Positions 23,321 to 32,355 of a DNA stretch of 64,000 bases are shown here, piece after piece. Made by a program: the position numbers and the translations under genes. The notes beneath the pieces were generated by a model. It made no database searches. It was not told the DNA's origin and worked only from the letters and a program-made list of their open reading frames with translations. Source of the DNA: DAOUAT01 sp964551735 (GTDB lineage: Bacteria; Chloroflexota; Anaerolineae; CG2-30-64-16); the NCBI GenBank assembly GCA_964551735.1, contig CAZKEF010000002.1, positions 1 through 64,000 on the forward strand. The letters run 5' to 3'. Within the stretch, counting starts at the first letter, position 1; every line of letters begins with the position of its first letter.

Positions 23321-24073
23321 TTATTCACTCCCCGCCGGCAAGGAGCCGCCCAGCGTCGTCGCCAGCGCCCTGATCTGCGCCACCAGGCCCTCGACGGCGC
23401 CCCCCAGCTCATCGCAGGTAACGCGCAAGGGCGTCCACCCTCCCGCAACCAGCAGGTAATCGGGCGTGGGGTGCTCCCTAAGTTCGGCCTCGGCCTGCGG
23501 TTCGTCGGCCACGATGACCGCGATCCGCCCGCCGCGGCAAGGCAGCGCGAAATCGGCCACGTACTGCGGCAGGTCCTCGCGCAGGGGGTACTGCCGCTCC
23601 GCATGGAGGTCGGCCTGGCGCAGGGCAGCCCACAAGCGCTCCTGGGCGGGGCTTTTCAGCCACAGGTCATTGATCTCCTCCGCAACCAGCAGACGGTCCA
23701 TGGTGGTGGGGATGAAGGTGATGCGACGCAGCCGGCGGCTGGGGATCGGCCGGGGCAGGGGGGCCAGGGGGCCCAGGTCCACCCGGTAGTAGCGGTCGTC
23801 AGCCCGCGGGTGCGCCGCTTCATCGGGCAACAGGTCGCGGCGGCGCACGATGCGATAGCCGCGCACCGGGGCCAGCCAACGCACCGCCCAGCGCTCCCCG
23901 GCCGGGAACGCGGCGGTCTGGTAGAACGCCAGGTGCTCGGCGGCCACGCGCTGCGGCGCCCGCGCCAAGGGGATCCGGTACCATCCCTGCGCCTGGGCGC
24001 ACGCCAGGTCCGCGGGGTCGTTTACCACGACGACAAGCACAGGGCTATCCCCCGCATACGCCTCCATCTTCAT
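23321..24073 (-). CDS. uncharacterised protein with nuclease-like C-terminal region
   Basis: 250 residues starting MKMEAYAGDSPVLVVVVNDP at ATG 24073, set by AGGAGGGGCAGCG directly upstream (a longer frame begins at 24097). The first half has GWYRIPLARAP and PVRGYRIVRRRDLLPDE, reminiscent of uncharacterised restriction-associated proteins. The C-terminal SPAQERLWAAL-QADLHAERQYPL-YVADFALPCRGGRIAVIV pattern resembles DUF559-type PD-(D/E)XK folds, but the catalytic set is not confirmed. Function unknown; it follows the exported protein gene by a few nt (24098-24100) and may share its transcript. Confidence 0.7.
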   Translation of the reverse strand: MKMEAYAGDSPVLVVVVNDPADLACAQAQGWYRIPLARAPQRVAAEHLAFYQTAAFPAGERWAVRWLAPVRGYRIVRRRDLLPDEAAHPRADDRYYRVDLGPLAPLPRPIPSRRLRRITFIPTTMDRLLVAEEINDLWLKSPAQERLWAALRQADLHAERQYPLREDLPQYVADFALPCRGGRIAVIVADEPQAEAELREHPTPDYLLVAGGWTPLRVTCDELGGAVEGLVAQIRALATTLGGSLPAGSE

Positions 24074-24100
24074 CGCTGCCCCTCCTGTTGTCCCCATGCG

Positions 24101-24979
24101 TCAGCGGCCCTGCCACCAATCTTTGCGGGAGCGCGGGTCCATGAACGCTCCGGTATCCCGCACCGCCACCTGCACCTGCTCCCCCAGCGCGACCCCCACT
24201 GCCTGCCCGTTGCGCAGCGCGGGCAGGCGGCTGCGGCCCAGGCTGTCGGCCTGGCGATACGCGGCCAGCAGGTTGGGGTCGACGCACAACGCCTCCAGGT
24301 GCACCGTGTGGCCGTGGACGACGTTGTCCTCGCGCGTGTACTTCAACGTCAGCCGCTGTTCCTCGGCGTACAGGACCAGCGCCACATAAGCCCCATCGTA
24401 GATTTCTGGCCCGCGGCTCGGGCTGGACAGCGGCTCGCCCCGCGTCGTGCGCATGCCCAGGAGGGTCACCGGCGGCCACGTGATGGCCGGGCCGCGGCAT
24501 CCGGCCGCCGTGCCACACATCCAGTCCCATTGGTGCACCTGCCAGGCCGATACGAAAGTTGGTGTTCGGTCGTCAGCAAAGATGGCGGCCAACTGCGGGG
24601 CCTCGGGGTCGGTGTCGCCGCCGTAATCCATCAGGGCCAGCGTCGCGGCCACCGGTTCTGCGCCGCGCAGCGCCAGGTTCAGGTCGGCGTGCTCGGCCGC
24701 GGGCCGGTCGGTCGCCGGGGGCAGCACCGGAATGGTGGCATACTGCCGGGTCGAGGCAGCCGGGCAGGGCGGCGCCTCATTGCGGATCAGGGGCAGGTAG
24801 ACGAAAGCGGACGGCGTTGGCGGGCTCACCTGGGCGCGCGCTGCCGCGGGCGCGCTGAGGATTGCCGCCAGGAAGAGGAGGACGATGGACCAGCGCCCGA
24901 CGCCGGGGCTTGCCCCGGTTGGCTGCCGATCGCGCAGGGCGATCAGCCGTCCGGCCGGGTGTCTCGTACACCGGTTCAT
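24101..24979 (-). CDS. exported protein of unknown function
   Basis: 292 residues with a charged N-terminus and hydrophobic core SIVLLFLAAILSAPAAARAQ, probably a signal peptide. Just after it, FVYLPLIRN resembles a short motif often seen near the ends of secreted Chloroflexota proteins. The rest (DYGGDTDPEAPQ, WDWMCGTAAGCRG, EIYDGAYVALVLYAEEQ) contains no domain I can name; two cysteines in the middle might form a disulfide. The start ATG overlaps the uvsE stop (ATGA). Confidence 0.72.
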   Translation of the reverse strand: MNRCTRHPAGRLIALRDRQPTGASPGVGRWSIVLLFLAAILSAPAAARAQVSPPTPSAFVYLPLIRNEAPPCPAASTRQYATIPVLPPATDRPAAEHADLNLALRGAEPVAATLALMDYGGDTDPEAPQLAAIFADDRTPTFVSAWQVHQWDWMCGTAAGCRGPAITWPPVTLLGMRTTRGEPLSSPSRGPEIYDGAYVALVLYAEEQRLTLKYTREDNVVHGHTVHLEALCVDPNLLAAYRQADSLGRSRLPALRNGQAVGVALGEQVQVAVRDTGAFMDPRSRKDWWQGR

Positions 24980-25929
24980 CTCGGCTCCAGGTTCCCGGCC
25001 AGGGCCGGCGCGTAGCGCGCCAGGTCCTCTCGGAGTTGCACCAGGGCGATATCTTTGGCGCGCACTTCCAGCATCACGTCGAACTCCCGCAGCCCTTCGG
25101 CCAGGCCCAGGAAGTCAATGAATTCAAAGGGGTTGACATAATCCGAATGATAGCCCCATCGGGCGCGCTTGACCCGGGCGTCCTCGCCGGCCGGATCGCC
25201 TTCGACGCGCCATTCGGTGCGGGGGGTGCTGAAGTGGATCTTGGGGCGCACGTCCGCGGGCCAGGTGGCCAGGCAGGCAGCCAGCGCGTCGCGGGGCGGC
25301 CGGCCATCGGGGTTGCACAGGCGGTGGTGCAGGTTGTCGAAGGCCAGGCGGATGCCGGTGCGTTCGTGCACCCAGAGGATATCGGCCACGCCGAAGCGGG
25401 TATCGTCGTTTTCCAGCACCAAGCGCTGCGCCACGGCGGGAGGCAGCGCCGCGTAGTTGCGTACGAACCGCTCGCGCGCTGCGATCACGTCGCCGTACAC
25501 GCCGCCCAAGTGGGTCACGATCACAGCCTCGGGCCCCAGCCCCATCCCGTCCAGGATGCTGGCCTGCACCGCCAGCTCCGCGGTGCTGCGGGCCAGCAGC
25601 CCCTCGTCCGGCGTGTTCAGCAGGACGTATTGCGCAGGGTGGAACGACAGCCGGATCCTGGCCGCGCGCGCCTGCGCGCCGGCCTCGGCCAACTCGGCCG
25701 CGCACGCATCTACCTGCCGATGGAACTGGGGCATGTCCGGGTGGGTGGCGTAGGGGGCCAGGTCGTCGGCCATGCGATACATGCCGATGTTGGCTGCGGC
25801 CAGGTAGGCGAAGATGTCGCGCAGATAGGCCAGGCTGACGCTGAGGTGCGGGTTGTTCTGCCAGCGCCGGCTGTCGTGGCTCTTGAGCTCGGGGCGGGCC
25901 AGCGGTTTGACGACGAATCCCAGGCGCAT
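24976..25929 (-). CDS. uvsE: UV DNA damage endonuclease
   Basis: 317 residues of the UvsE/UvdE TIM-barrel family. It starts MRLGFVVKPLARPELKS at ATG 25929; the longer frame to 26040 has no family match. HLSVSLAYLRDIFAYL, LSFHPAQYVLLN, LVLENDDTRFG and AFDNLHHR hold the metal-binding His/Glu/Asp residues, and KIHFSTPR follows. The enzyme nicks 5' of UV photoproducts, starting an excision pathway independent of UvrABC. The GCG-to-CAG codon mix is unremarkable for the region. It is coupled to the downstream exported protein gene by ATGA. Confidence 0.93.
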   Translation of the reverse strand: MRLGFVVKPLARPELKSHDSRRWQNNPHLSVSLAYLRDIFAYLAAANIGMYRMADDLAPYATHPDMPQFHRQVDACAAELAEAGAQARAARIRLSFHPAQYVLLNTPDEGLLARSTAELAVQASILDGMGLGPEAVIVTHLGGVYGDVIAARERFVRNYAALPPAVAQRLVLENDDTRFGVADILWVHERTGIRLAFDNLHHRLCNPDGRPPRDALAACLATWPADVRPKIHFSTPRTEWRVEGDPAGEDARVKRARWGYHSDYVNPFEFIDFLGLAEGLREFDVMLEVRAKDIALVQLREDLARYAPALAGNLEPR

Positions 25930-26014
25930 CGCGATCCTTTCCCGGTAGCGGCGAGATGTGTATAATAAGCCTATGATCGAGACCGACGAGAGTATAGCAC
26001 ATGGGGCAGCGAAG

Positions 26015-27151
26015 ATGAAAGGACGGCGATCAGCGCGCATGCGGCGCGGTGCAGCGATGATTGCCCTTCTGGCGCTCGCCGTGTTGTTAAGCGCAGGCGC
26101 GCTCCAGCCGGCGCAGGCCGGCGGCTCGACTGAACTCGCCGGAGTCTTCGCAAAGGTGGCCGCGGTCTCCCACCGCCGGGTCGCCGGCCCGGTCGCGCCC
26201 GCGGTCCACAGCCTCGCGGCCCAGCAACCCGAACCCGGCTACTGGGATCGCACGCCGCTGCCGCTCACCGGCCTGGCCACGTTCTACGCCGAGGGCCTGA
26301 TGGATTACGTGCGGGACTACCGCCTGGGGCTGGGCCAGGTGGCCGACTGCCCGGAGTGCGTGGGCGCGGCCGCGCTGTTGCGCGCGGGGGATATCGGCCG
26401 CAAGGTGTGGCTTCAGGCGGCGGGCGAGGAGCCGGTTGGGCCGTTCCTGGTGGTGGATTGCGCGCGGCGCGAGGACTTCCCGCTGCTGTCGGACCGGGGC
26501 TGGGCGGTGGATGTGAGTTACGAGCTGGGCCGGCTTTGGGGGATGGCCGCGCCCCTGGGCGGCGTCACCGTCCTGGAAGATCCGGCCGATGTTGCCGCGG
26601 GTCCGCGGCAACCGCCAAGCGCGCTGACCCCCTTTGCCGTGCCGCCGGGCGAGGCGGTCATCACTGCGCCGACCGCGACGCCGGCCGTGACGTCGGCCGT
26701 GCCGACCCCGTGGCCCACGCGGTTGCCCGTCGCGCGCGCCGGGGCCGCGCCGGCCCCGGCGTCGGCTCTGCCTACGGCTACGCCCTTTTGGCCGCCGCCG
26801 TTGACTCCCATCATCACCACCCCTACGCCCGCGGTAACGCCGCCCGGCGCCGCGGGCACGCCAGAGCCGACGCTGCCGGCAGAGGGCGCTGTGGCGCGGG
26901 CCACAGAGACGCCCCTGCCCGAGGTCGCCCTGGGCCGCGCCGGCGCCGGGCTGCTGGGCCAACCGACCGTCGCGGCGCCCCTGGTGCTCGAGTTGCCGAC
27001 CGTCACGCCGTCGCCGCCGGCGCGCACCCCGCGGCCGGGCCTGCCGCCGATCCTGCCCGATCTCGCGGAGGCGACCCCGACCCCGACCCCGACCTCCCCA
27101 TCGCTGCTGGAGCAGATCTGGCAGGCCTTGTTGGAGCTAGTGCAGCCCTAG
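26015..27151 (+). CDS. exported RlpA-like protein with Pro/Thr-rich tail
   Basis: About 378 residues starting MKGRRSARMRRGAAMIALLAL, a Tat- or Sec-like N-terminus with a hydrophobic core; ATG 25958 is an alternative further upstream. The first 190 residues include GLATFYAEGLMDYVRDYR, ECVGAAALLRAGDIGRKVWL and GPFLVVDCARREDFPLL, matching the double-psi beta-barrel of RlpA-like proteins. The last 170 residues are low-complexity Pro/Thr/Ala (TATPAVTSAVPTPWPTR), a typical wall-spanning or glycosylated linker, ending without an anchor. A -10-like TATAAT lies at 25961-25966. Role unknown; a wall-associated or matrix function is plausible. Confidence 0.72.
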   Translation: MKGRRSARMRRGAAMIALLALAVLLSAGALQPAQAGGSTELAGVFAKVAAVSHRRVAGPVAPAVHSLAAQQPEPGYWDRTPLPLTGLATFYAEGLMDYVRDYRLGLGQVADCPECVGAAALLRAGDIGRKVWLQAAGEEPVGPFLVVDCARREDFPLLSDRGWAVDVSYELGRLWGMAAPLGGVTVLEDPADVAAGPRQPPSALTPFAVPPGEAVITAPTATPAVTSAVPTPWPTRLPVARAGAAPAPASALPTATPFWPPPLTPIITTPTPAVTPPGAAGTPEPTLPAEGAVARATETPLPEVALGRAGAGLLGQPTVAAPLVLELPTVTPSPPARTPRPGLPPILPDLAEATPTPTPTSPSLLEQIWQALLELVQP

Positions 27152-27269
27152 TGCAGGTGCAGAGAGCCTCTTCGGTGTCACGCATAAGGGCTCGCTCAGG
27201 ACTTGCCGGGAGTGCGGCGAAGGAGTGATACCGAAAGGGTCCTCAGTTCTTACGCCGGACCGCGCGGTG

Positions 27270-28709
27270 CTAGCTCCGCGCAGTGAGCGGGGCTGCCAGC
27301 AGTCTCAAACGGCTCTGCTTGATAGTGATCTGCCCCTCCCGGGTGCGCCGCGCGGCCAAGCCGGCCGAGTCCGCCTCCAGGCCGGCTTCGATCATGCTTT
27401 GCACTGCGCTTTGTGTCGCCTCATCCGCTGCCGCCTGTGCCAGCCATTGCTCGAGGGCCAGGCGCAGGGCGTACTGTTCGGCCCGGATGACACGAAAACC
27501 GGCGGTGGTAAGCTCCCGCTCGATCTCGCCCGCGCTGAGGATCTGGGTGATGGCCGGGTCGCGGCGCAGCTCGATGGCGTTCTGGGTGGCGCGCTTGACG
27601 GGATCATCGCTGCCCACGACCTCATCCACCAGCAGCCTGCCCTCCGCGCTGAGCAACTGCTGGAAGCGGCCGAACAGCGTACTGGGGCCGGTGACATAGC
27701 GCAGCAGATCGTGGCAGATGATGATCTCGAAGCCCTGCAGCGGCAGCGCCAACCTGCCGACTTCGCCCAACCGGTAGCGCACGTTGGTTGCCCCACGGAT
27801 CAAGCGATTCCGCTCAGCATGTTCCAGCATCGCGGCCGACAGGTCTACGCCCAACACGCTGGCCACGTGCTGCGCGAAGGCCAGCGCCACAGCACCGGCG
27901 CCCGTGGCTGCGTCCAGCACGCGATCGGTGGCTTTGGGCGCAGCCAGGCGCACCATCTCCTCCACTTCGCGTTCGCTGAGCGCGAGGGACGGCAGCGCCG
28001 CGGCCACGGTCCTGTAGTGGCGGACAACCAGCTCGAGCTGGCCGCTTTCGGCCCAAGGTGTGGCCGGCGTCGCCGGTTCGGGCTGGGGGCTCTCGACCAC
28101 CGGCCGCGTGCCATTCAGGTGTGCCGTGCTGTTGTGATACACCAGCCGCCAGTGGCGTCCCTCCCAGGCCAGGTACGTCACGCCGCTGTTCTCGGTGAAG
28201 ATGCTGACGTGGTGCCCACCGAACAGGCTGCGCAGGATCGTGCCGATGGTGCCGCCGTGGGCGACTACGATGACGGTCCTGTCGCGATACTCGGACAGGA
28301 GCCGACCCAGGCTTTCGCGAATGCGGTCCCGGAACGCATTGTAGCGTGGGGTGATCGAAGGATCGGGCTGCCAGGTCTCGTCCCAGGCGGCCAGGGGCCC
28401 TTCCTTGCTGAACGGCATCTCACCCCAGTAGGGGTGTTCTGCTTCCTCTATTCCCGGATGCAGTTTCAGGGGCAAGCCGAAGCGTTCAGCGATCACTTCT
28501 CCCGTCTGCTGGGCACGGGTGAGGGTGCTGGCCAGCACCGCGTCTGGCTGGTAATGCCGGGCGAGCCAGTCGGCCACAGCGCGGGACTGGCGCCAGCCGA
28601 GCTCGGTGAGGCCGCTGTCGGCGTCTGCCAAAGCGGCGTCGCTGTTCTGCAGCGATTGGCCGTGGCGGACAAGGATCAGGTGGGTGGCCGTGGTCTGGGA
28701 TGCATGCAT
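27270..28709 (-). CDS. histidine phosphatase fused to SAM methyltransferase
   Basis: 479 residues in two domains. The N-terminal half (residues 1-200) is a phosphoglycerate-mutase-like histidine phosphatase: LVRHGQS with the phosphohistidine, GLTELGWRQSRAVADWLA, STLTRAQQTGEVIAERFGLP, and VVAHGGTIGTIL with the second catalytic His. The C-terminal half (about 250-470) is a class I methyltransferase: VLDAATGAGAVALAF (motif I), GVDLSAAMLEHAERN and IIICHDLLRYVT. The start is ATG 28709 (MHASQTTATHL); longer starts run into the promoter region. Similar fusions with a thiazole/cofactor role are known elsewhere, but this pairing is unassigned. Confidence 0.85.
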   Translation of the reverse strand: MHASQTTATHLILVRHGQSLQNSDAALADADSGLTELGWRQSRAVADWLARHYQPDAVLASTLTRAQQTGEVIAERFGLPLKLHPGIEEAEHPYWGEMPFSKEGPLAAWDETWQPDPSITPRYNAFRDRIRESLGRLLSEYRDRTVIVVAHGGTIGTILRSLFGGHHVSIFTENSGVTYLAWEGRHWRLVYHNSTAHLNGTRPVVESPQPEPATPATPWAESGQLELVVRHYRTVAAALPSLALSEREVEEMVRLAAPKATDRVLDAATGAGAVALAFAQHVASVLGVDLSAAMLEHAERNRLIRGATNVRYRLGEVGRLALPLQGFEIIICHDLLRYVTGPSTLFGRFQQLLSAEGRLLVDEVVGSDDPVKRATQNAIELRRDPAITQILSAGEIERELTTAGFRVIRAEQYALRLALEQWLAQAAADEATQSAVQSMIEAGLEADSAGLAARRTREGQITIKQSRLRLLAAPLTARS

Positions 28710-28816
28710 TCTGTGATGGTCCTGTTTTTGAGCCTGTTCGGCTTCGCCGATGCAAGCATTATAATCTAGGTCAGGCGGGGGACAAAACAGCCTCGAATGG
28801 TGAGAGGTTGGTTTCT

Positions 28817-28845
28817 TTGACAGCAAGCGGTCTTCTACGTAAAAT
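28817..28845 (+). promoter_or_regulatory. sigma-70-type promoter of the EF-G-like gene
   Basis: TTGACA (28817-28822), 17-bp spacer, TAAAAT (28840-28845). Gives a 5' leader of roughly 105 nt before the gene start at 28957. Confidence 0.78.
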
Positions 28846-28956
28846 AATAGAGTTGACTTTCAACAGACTGAGCAGCGCGCCGCAGCAGCGAATGCGCGGC
28901 GTAGCTCTGTGATTTATGCAGCATATGACAATGGGCTGCCCTGGCGAGGAGGGGTA

Positions 28957-31038
28957 ATGGCAAGCTATACTACTGAGAAGCTGCGCAACATCGTTTTGGT
29001 GGGGCATGGCAGTTCTGGCAAGACGACCCTGGCAGAGTCGTTGCTGTTCAATACGGGAGTTTTGAGCCGCCGCGGCCGCGTGGAAGATGGCACCACGGTG
29101 GGAGACTGGGACGATGAGGCGATCCGCCGCAAGATCTCGGTCGGCGCGTCGGTCATCCCGTGCGAGCACAAAGGGCACAAGCTGAACATCCTGGATACCC
29201 CCGGCTTCATTGACTTCGTGGGTGAAGTGAAAGGCGCCGTGGCGGTGGCCGATGCCGCACTGGTCGTTGTTGACTCGGTGGCCGGCGTCGAGGTCGGCAC
29301 TGAATTGGGGTGGAGCTACCTGGACGAGCGCAATCTGCCTCGCGGCGTCTTTGTCAACAAAATGGACCGCGAAAACGCGCACTTCCAACGCACGTTGGAC
29401 AATCTGCGCCAGGTCTTCAGTGGCACAGTCGTGGCTGTGAACCTCCCTATCGGCGAGGGGTCAGATTTCAAGGGGATCGTTGACCTGTCGAGCATGAAGG
29501 CCTATCTGGGCGAGGGGGCCGCAGCGGCCGAGGTGCCGGCTCACATGGCGGCCGACGTCGAAGCCGCGCGCACGCAGCTGGTGGAGGCCGCCGCCGAAGG
29601 GGACGATGAGCTGATCATGAAGTACCTCGAGGGCGAAGAGCTGACCGCCGAGGAGATCAGCCGCGGCCTGCAGACCGGCATCGCCAAAGGCGCTATCGTG
29701 CCGGTGTTGTGCGGCTCTGCAGTGAACAACGTCGGCATCCGGCCGCTGATGGACGCACTGATCGCTTACATGCCGAATCCGGCCCAGGCGCCGGCGTATG
29801 TTGCCCGGCGGCCCAACGACGAGACGACGGCGCTGGCTGCTGACAGCGCAGGCCCGCTGGCAGTTTTCGTGTGGAAGACTGTGGCTGACCCCTACGTGGG
29901 CAAGCTCTCCTATTTCCGTGTCATTTCCGGCACGTTGCGCGGCGACTCGCGCGTGTTCAGCGTGCCCAGCGCCAGCGAGGAGCGCATCAGCCAGGTGTTC
30001 CATGCGCGCGGCAAAGAGCAGTTGCCCACTAACGAAGTGGTCGCCGGTGATATCGGCGGCGTGGCCAAGTTGAGCAGCACCGCGACCAACCACACCTTGT
30101 GCGAGAAAGCCAATCAGCTCAGCATGACCGGCCCGGTGTACCCGGAACCGTTGTATTCGGTGGCGGTGAGCCCGAAGACCAAGGCCGACTCGGCCAAGAT
30201 GGGGCCGGCCCTGGCGCGCGCCGTGGAAGAAGACCCGACGTTGCAGTGGCGCTTCGAACAAGGCACCAGCGAGACGATCTTCTCCGGCATGGGCGAGGTG
30301 CACCTGGATCTGGCCATCCGCCGCATGGAGGGCAAGTTCGGCGTCGGCCTCTCGACGGCCGTGCCCAAGGTGCCTTATCGGGAGTCCATCACCAGGAGCG
30401 CGTCGGATTATCATCGCCACAAGAAGCAGACCGGCGGCGCCGGCCAGTTCGGCGAGGTCCACATGGAGATCAAGCCGTTGCCTACGGGCAGCGGGTTCGA
30501 GTTCGACACCACGCGCGTGTTCGGCGGCGCAATCTCCAGCAACTTCTTCCCCTCCATCGAGAAGGGCATCAAGTCCCGGCTGGACTCGGGGCCCATCGCC
30601 GGCTACCCTGTGGTAGATGTGCGCTGCGAAGTGTACGATGGCAAGATGCACCCGGTGGACTCCAAGGATATCGCGTTCCAGATTGCTGGCCGCGAGGTCT
30701 TCAAGAAGACCTTTATGCAGGCCGGCCCGGTGTTGTTGGAGCCCATCATGGACGTGCGCATCACCGTGCCCGAGGAGTACATGGGCGACATCATGAGCGA
30801 TCTGAACACCCGCCGCGGCCGCGTGCAGGGCATGGAACAGGCCCGCGGCAAGGGCATCATCACCGCGCAGGCGCCGCTGGCCGAGATGCAGCGCTACGCG
30901 ATTGACCTGCGCTCCATCACTCAAGGCCGTGGGTACTACACCATGAAGCTGGCGCACTACGATCCGGTGCCGGCGCACATCGCTGAGGGCGTCATCGCCC
31001 AGGCCAAGAAGGATCAGGTGGAAGTGGACGAGGAATAG
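28957..31038 (+). CDS. elongation factor G-like GTPase
   Basis: 693 residues. G1 is GHGSSGKT (residues 16-23) instead of the AHIDAGKT of canonical EF-G; G3 is DTPGF and G4 NKMD. Later domains include PVYPEPLYSVAVSPKTKADSAKM and the domain IV pattern KKQTGGAGQFGEVHMEIKPL, as in EF-G II/EF-G-like proteins such as Thermotoga TM1651. Such paralogs are found beside a normal fusA elsewhere in the genome; their role in translation, ribosome recycling or another GTPase step is not settled. Start ATG 28957 has GAGGAGGGG upstream; an upstream in-frame ATG at 28909 lacks one. Confidence 0.9.
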   Translation: MASYTTEKLRNIVLVGHGSSGKTTLAESLLFNTGVLSRRGRVEDGTTVGDWDDEAIRRKISVGASVIPCEHKGHKLNILDTPGFIDFVGEVKGAVAVADAALVVVDSVAGVEVGTELGWSYLDERNLPRGVFVNKMDRENAHFQRTLDNLRQVFSGTVVAVNLPIGEGSDFKGIVDLSSMKAYLGEGAAAAEVPAHMAADVEAARTQLVEAAAEGDDELIMKYLEGEELTAEEISRGLQTGIAKGAIVPVLCGSAVNNVGIRPLMDALIAYMPNPAQAPAYVARRPNDETTALAADSAGPLAVFVWKTVADPYVGKLSYFRVISGTLRGDSRVFSVPSASEERISQVFHARGKEQLPTNEVVAGDIGGVAKLSSTATNHTLCEKANQLSMTGPVYPEPLYSVAVSPKTKADSAKMGPALARAVEEDPTLQWRFEQGTSETIFSGMGEVHLDLAIRRMEGKFGVGLSTAVPKVPYRESITRSASDYHRHKKQTGGAGQFGEVHMEIKPLPTGSGFEFDTTRVFGGAISSNFFPSIEKGIKSRLDSGPIAGYPVVDVRCEVYDGKMHPVDSKDIAFQIAGREVFKKTFMQAGPVLLEPIMDVRITVPEEYMGDIMSDLNTRRGRVQGMEQARGKGIITAQAPLAEMQRYAIDLRSITQGRGYYTMKLAHYDPVPAHIAEGVIAQAKKDQVEVDEE

Positions 31039-31072
31039 CTCGCCCCTGCCGCCAGCGCAACATGACCAACTC

Positions 31073-31105
31073 GCCCGCCGCTGAAAGGATCCGCGGCGGG
31101 CTTTT
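31073..31105 (+). terminator. terminator after the EF-G-like gene
   Basis: Stem GCCCGCCGC / GCGGCGGGC with loop TGAAAGGATCC and TTTT tail, between the EF-G-like gene and the DUF362 gene. Any reading through it would serve as leader for the latter. Confidence 0.88.
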
Positions 31106-31124
31106 GCTAATCGGAGGTGACCCA

Positions 31125-32335
31125 ATGATCCCACGCAACTTCCCCGGCAAGGGCAAGGTGGCGGTGCTGAAGACCAGCCCTGAGACCGTGCTGGATGACA
31201 TCGCTCATCTGCTGGACCTGGCCGGTTACCAGGCCGCGCTGGCCAAGGACCGCGAAACCATCCTGAAGATCAACATCTCGTGGCAGACGTGGTATCCGGC
31301 CTGCTCTAGCACCCCCTGGCAAATCGAGGGCGTCGCGCGCAAGCTGAAAACTGACGGCTATCGGAACCTATCGGCCGCGCACAACAAGACGGTCGTGGTG
31401 GACGCTTATGTGGGCGAGGCCAACAACAAGCATAAGGCCGTCGTCGATGCCTGCGGGCTGCGCAACGTGCACCTGTACGAGCCGGAGGTGCGCTGGGTGC
31501 GGTATACGCCCAAAGCGCCCATGTTGGTGTTGGATAAGATCTTCCCCGAGGGCATCCTGCTGCCAGAGTATTTCTTTGATAAGAACATCATCCAGCTGCC
31601 AACGGTGAAAACGCACGTCTTCACCACCATCACCGGTGCGATGAAGAACGCCTTCGGCGGCCTGTTGAACGAGAAGCGGCACTGGACCCACGGCGTCATC
31701 CATGAGACGGTGGTGGACCTGTTGGCCATCCAGCAGGAAATCCATTCTGGCCTCTTTGCGATGATGGACGGCACGTTCGCCGGCGATGGGCCCGGCCCGC
31801 GCGCGATGCGCTGGCACGAGAAGGACATCCTGCTGGCCTCCGCCGACCAGGTGGCCATTGATGCGGTCTCGGCTAAGCTGCAGGGCTTCAAGCCCATGGA
31901 CTTGAAGTTCATCCGGCTGGCTCATGAGCTCGGCTTGGGCGTTGGGGATCCCAAGGAGATCGAGATCGTCGGCCATGACGTCTCGGCCGAGGACTGGGGC
32001 TTTGTGCAGGAAGACACTTTTGCCAGCCGCGGCCAGAAGCTGATCTACCACGGTGCGTTGAAACCGTTTGAAAACATGCTGTTGCGCTCGCCCATCGTGC
32101 CGTGGAGCTACTTTGCGTCCAACTTTTATCACAACGTCTACTGGTATCCGTTCGTAGGTCGGCCCCGGGTGCAGGCGGCGTTGGACACCCAATGGGGCCG
32201 CTTGTTCCGCTCCTACGGCGACGGCCAGGTCGTGATGCCTGGCGTCGAGCCGCGCACTACGGCCGTTGCGGCGAGCGCCCTGGCCGGCATGTTGCTGGCC
32301 GGTGTGCTGCTGCTGCGGAGGCGCCGTGGCGCGTA
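31125..32335 (+). CDS. DUF362-domain protein with C-terminal membrane anchor
   Basis: About 403 residues starting MIPRNFPGKGKVAVLKTSPE, with GGAGGTGACC upstream. The core VLKINISWQTWYPACSSTPWQIEG, LPTVKTHVFTTITGAMKNAFGGLLNEKRHW, GDGPGPRAM and AIDAVSAKLQGF is the DUF362 fold, found in proteins often linked with iron-sulfur or cofactor processes. The C-terminus ends in AASALAGMLLAGVLLLRRRRGA, a single transmembrane segment with a basic tail. Its stop overlaps the GTG start possibilities of the PHP gene. Function unknown. Confidence 0.8.
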
Positions 32336-32355
32336 GGGTCGATCCTGTGCGCGGC

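Noticed and set aside
24976..26040. uvsE extended to 26040
   Set aside because: The 37 extra residues have no UvsE similarity and overlap the promoter region of the divergent RlpA-like gene; ATG 25929 starts the conserved fold.
29461..31134. 557-codon minus-strand ORF
   Set aside because: Lies opposite the EF-G-like gene and is a GC-frame shadow rich in His, Arg and Ala; no recognisable protein.
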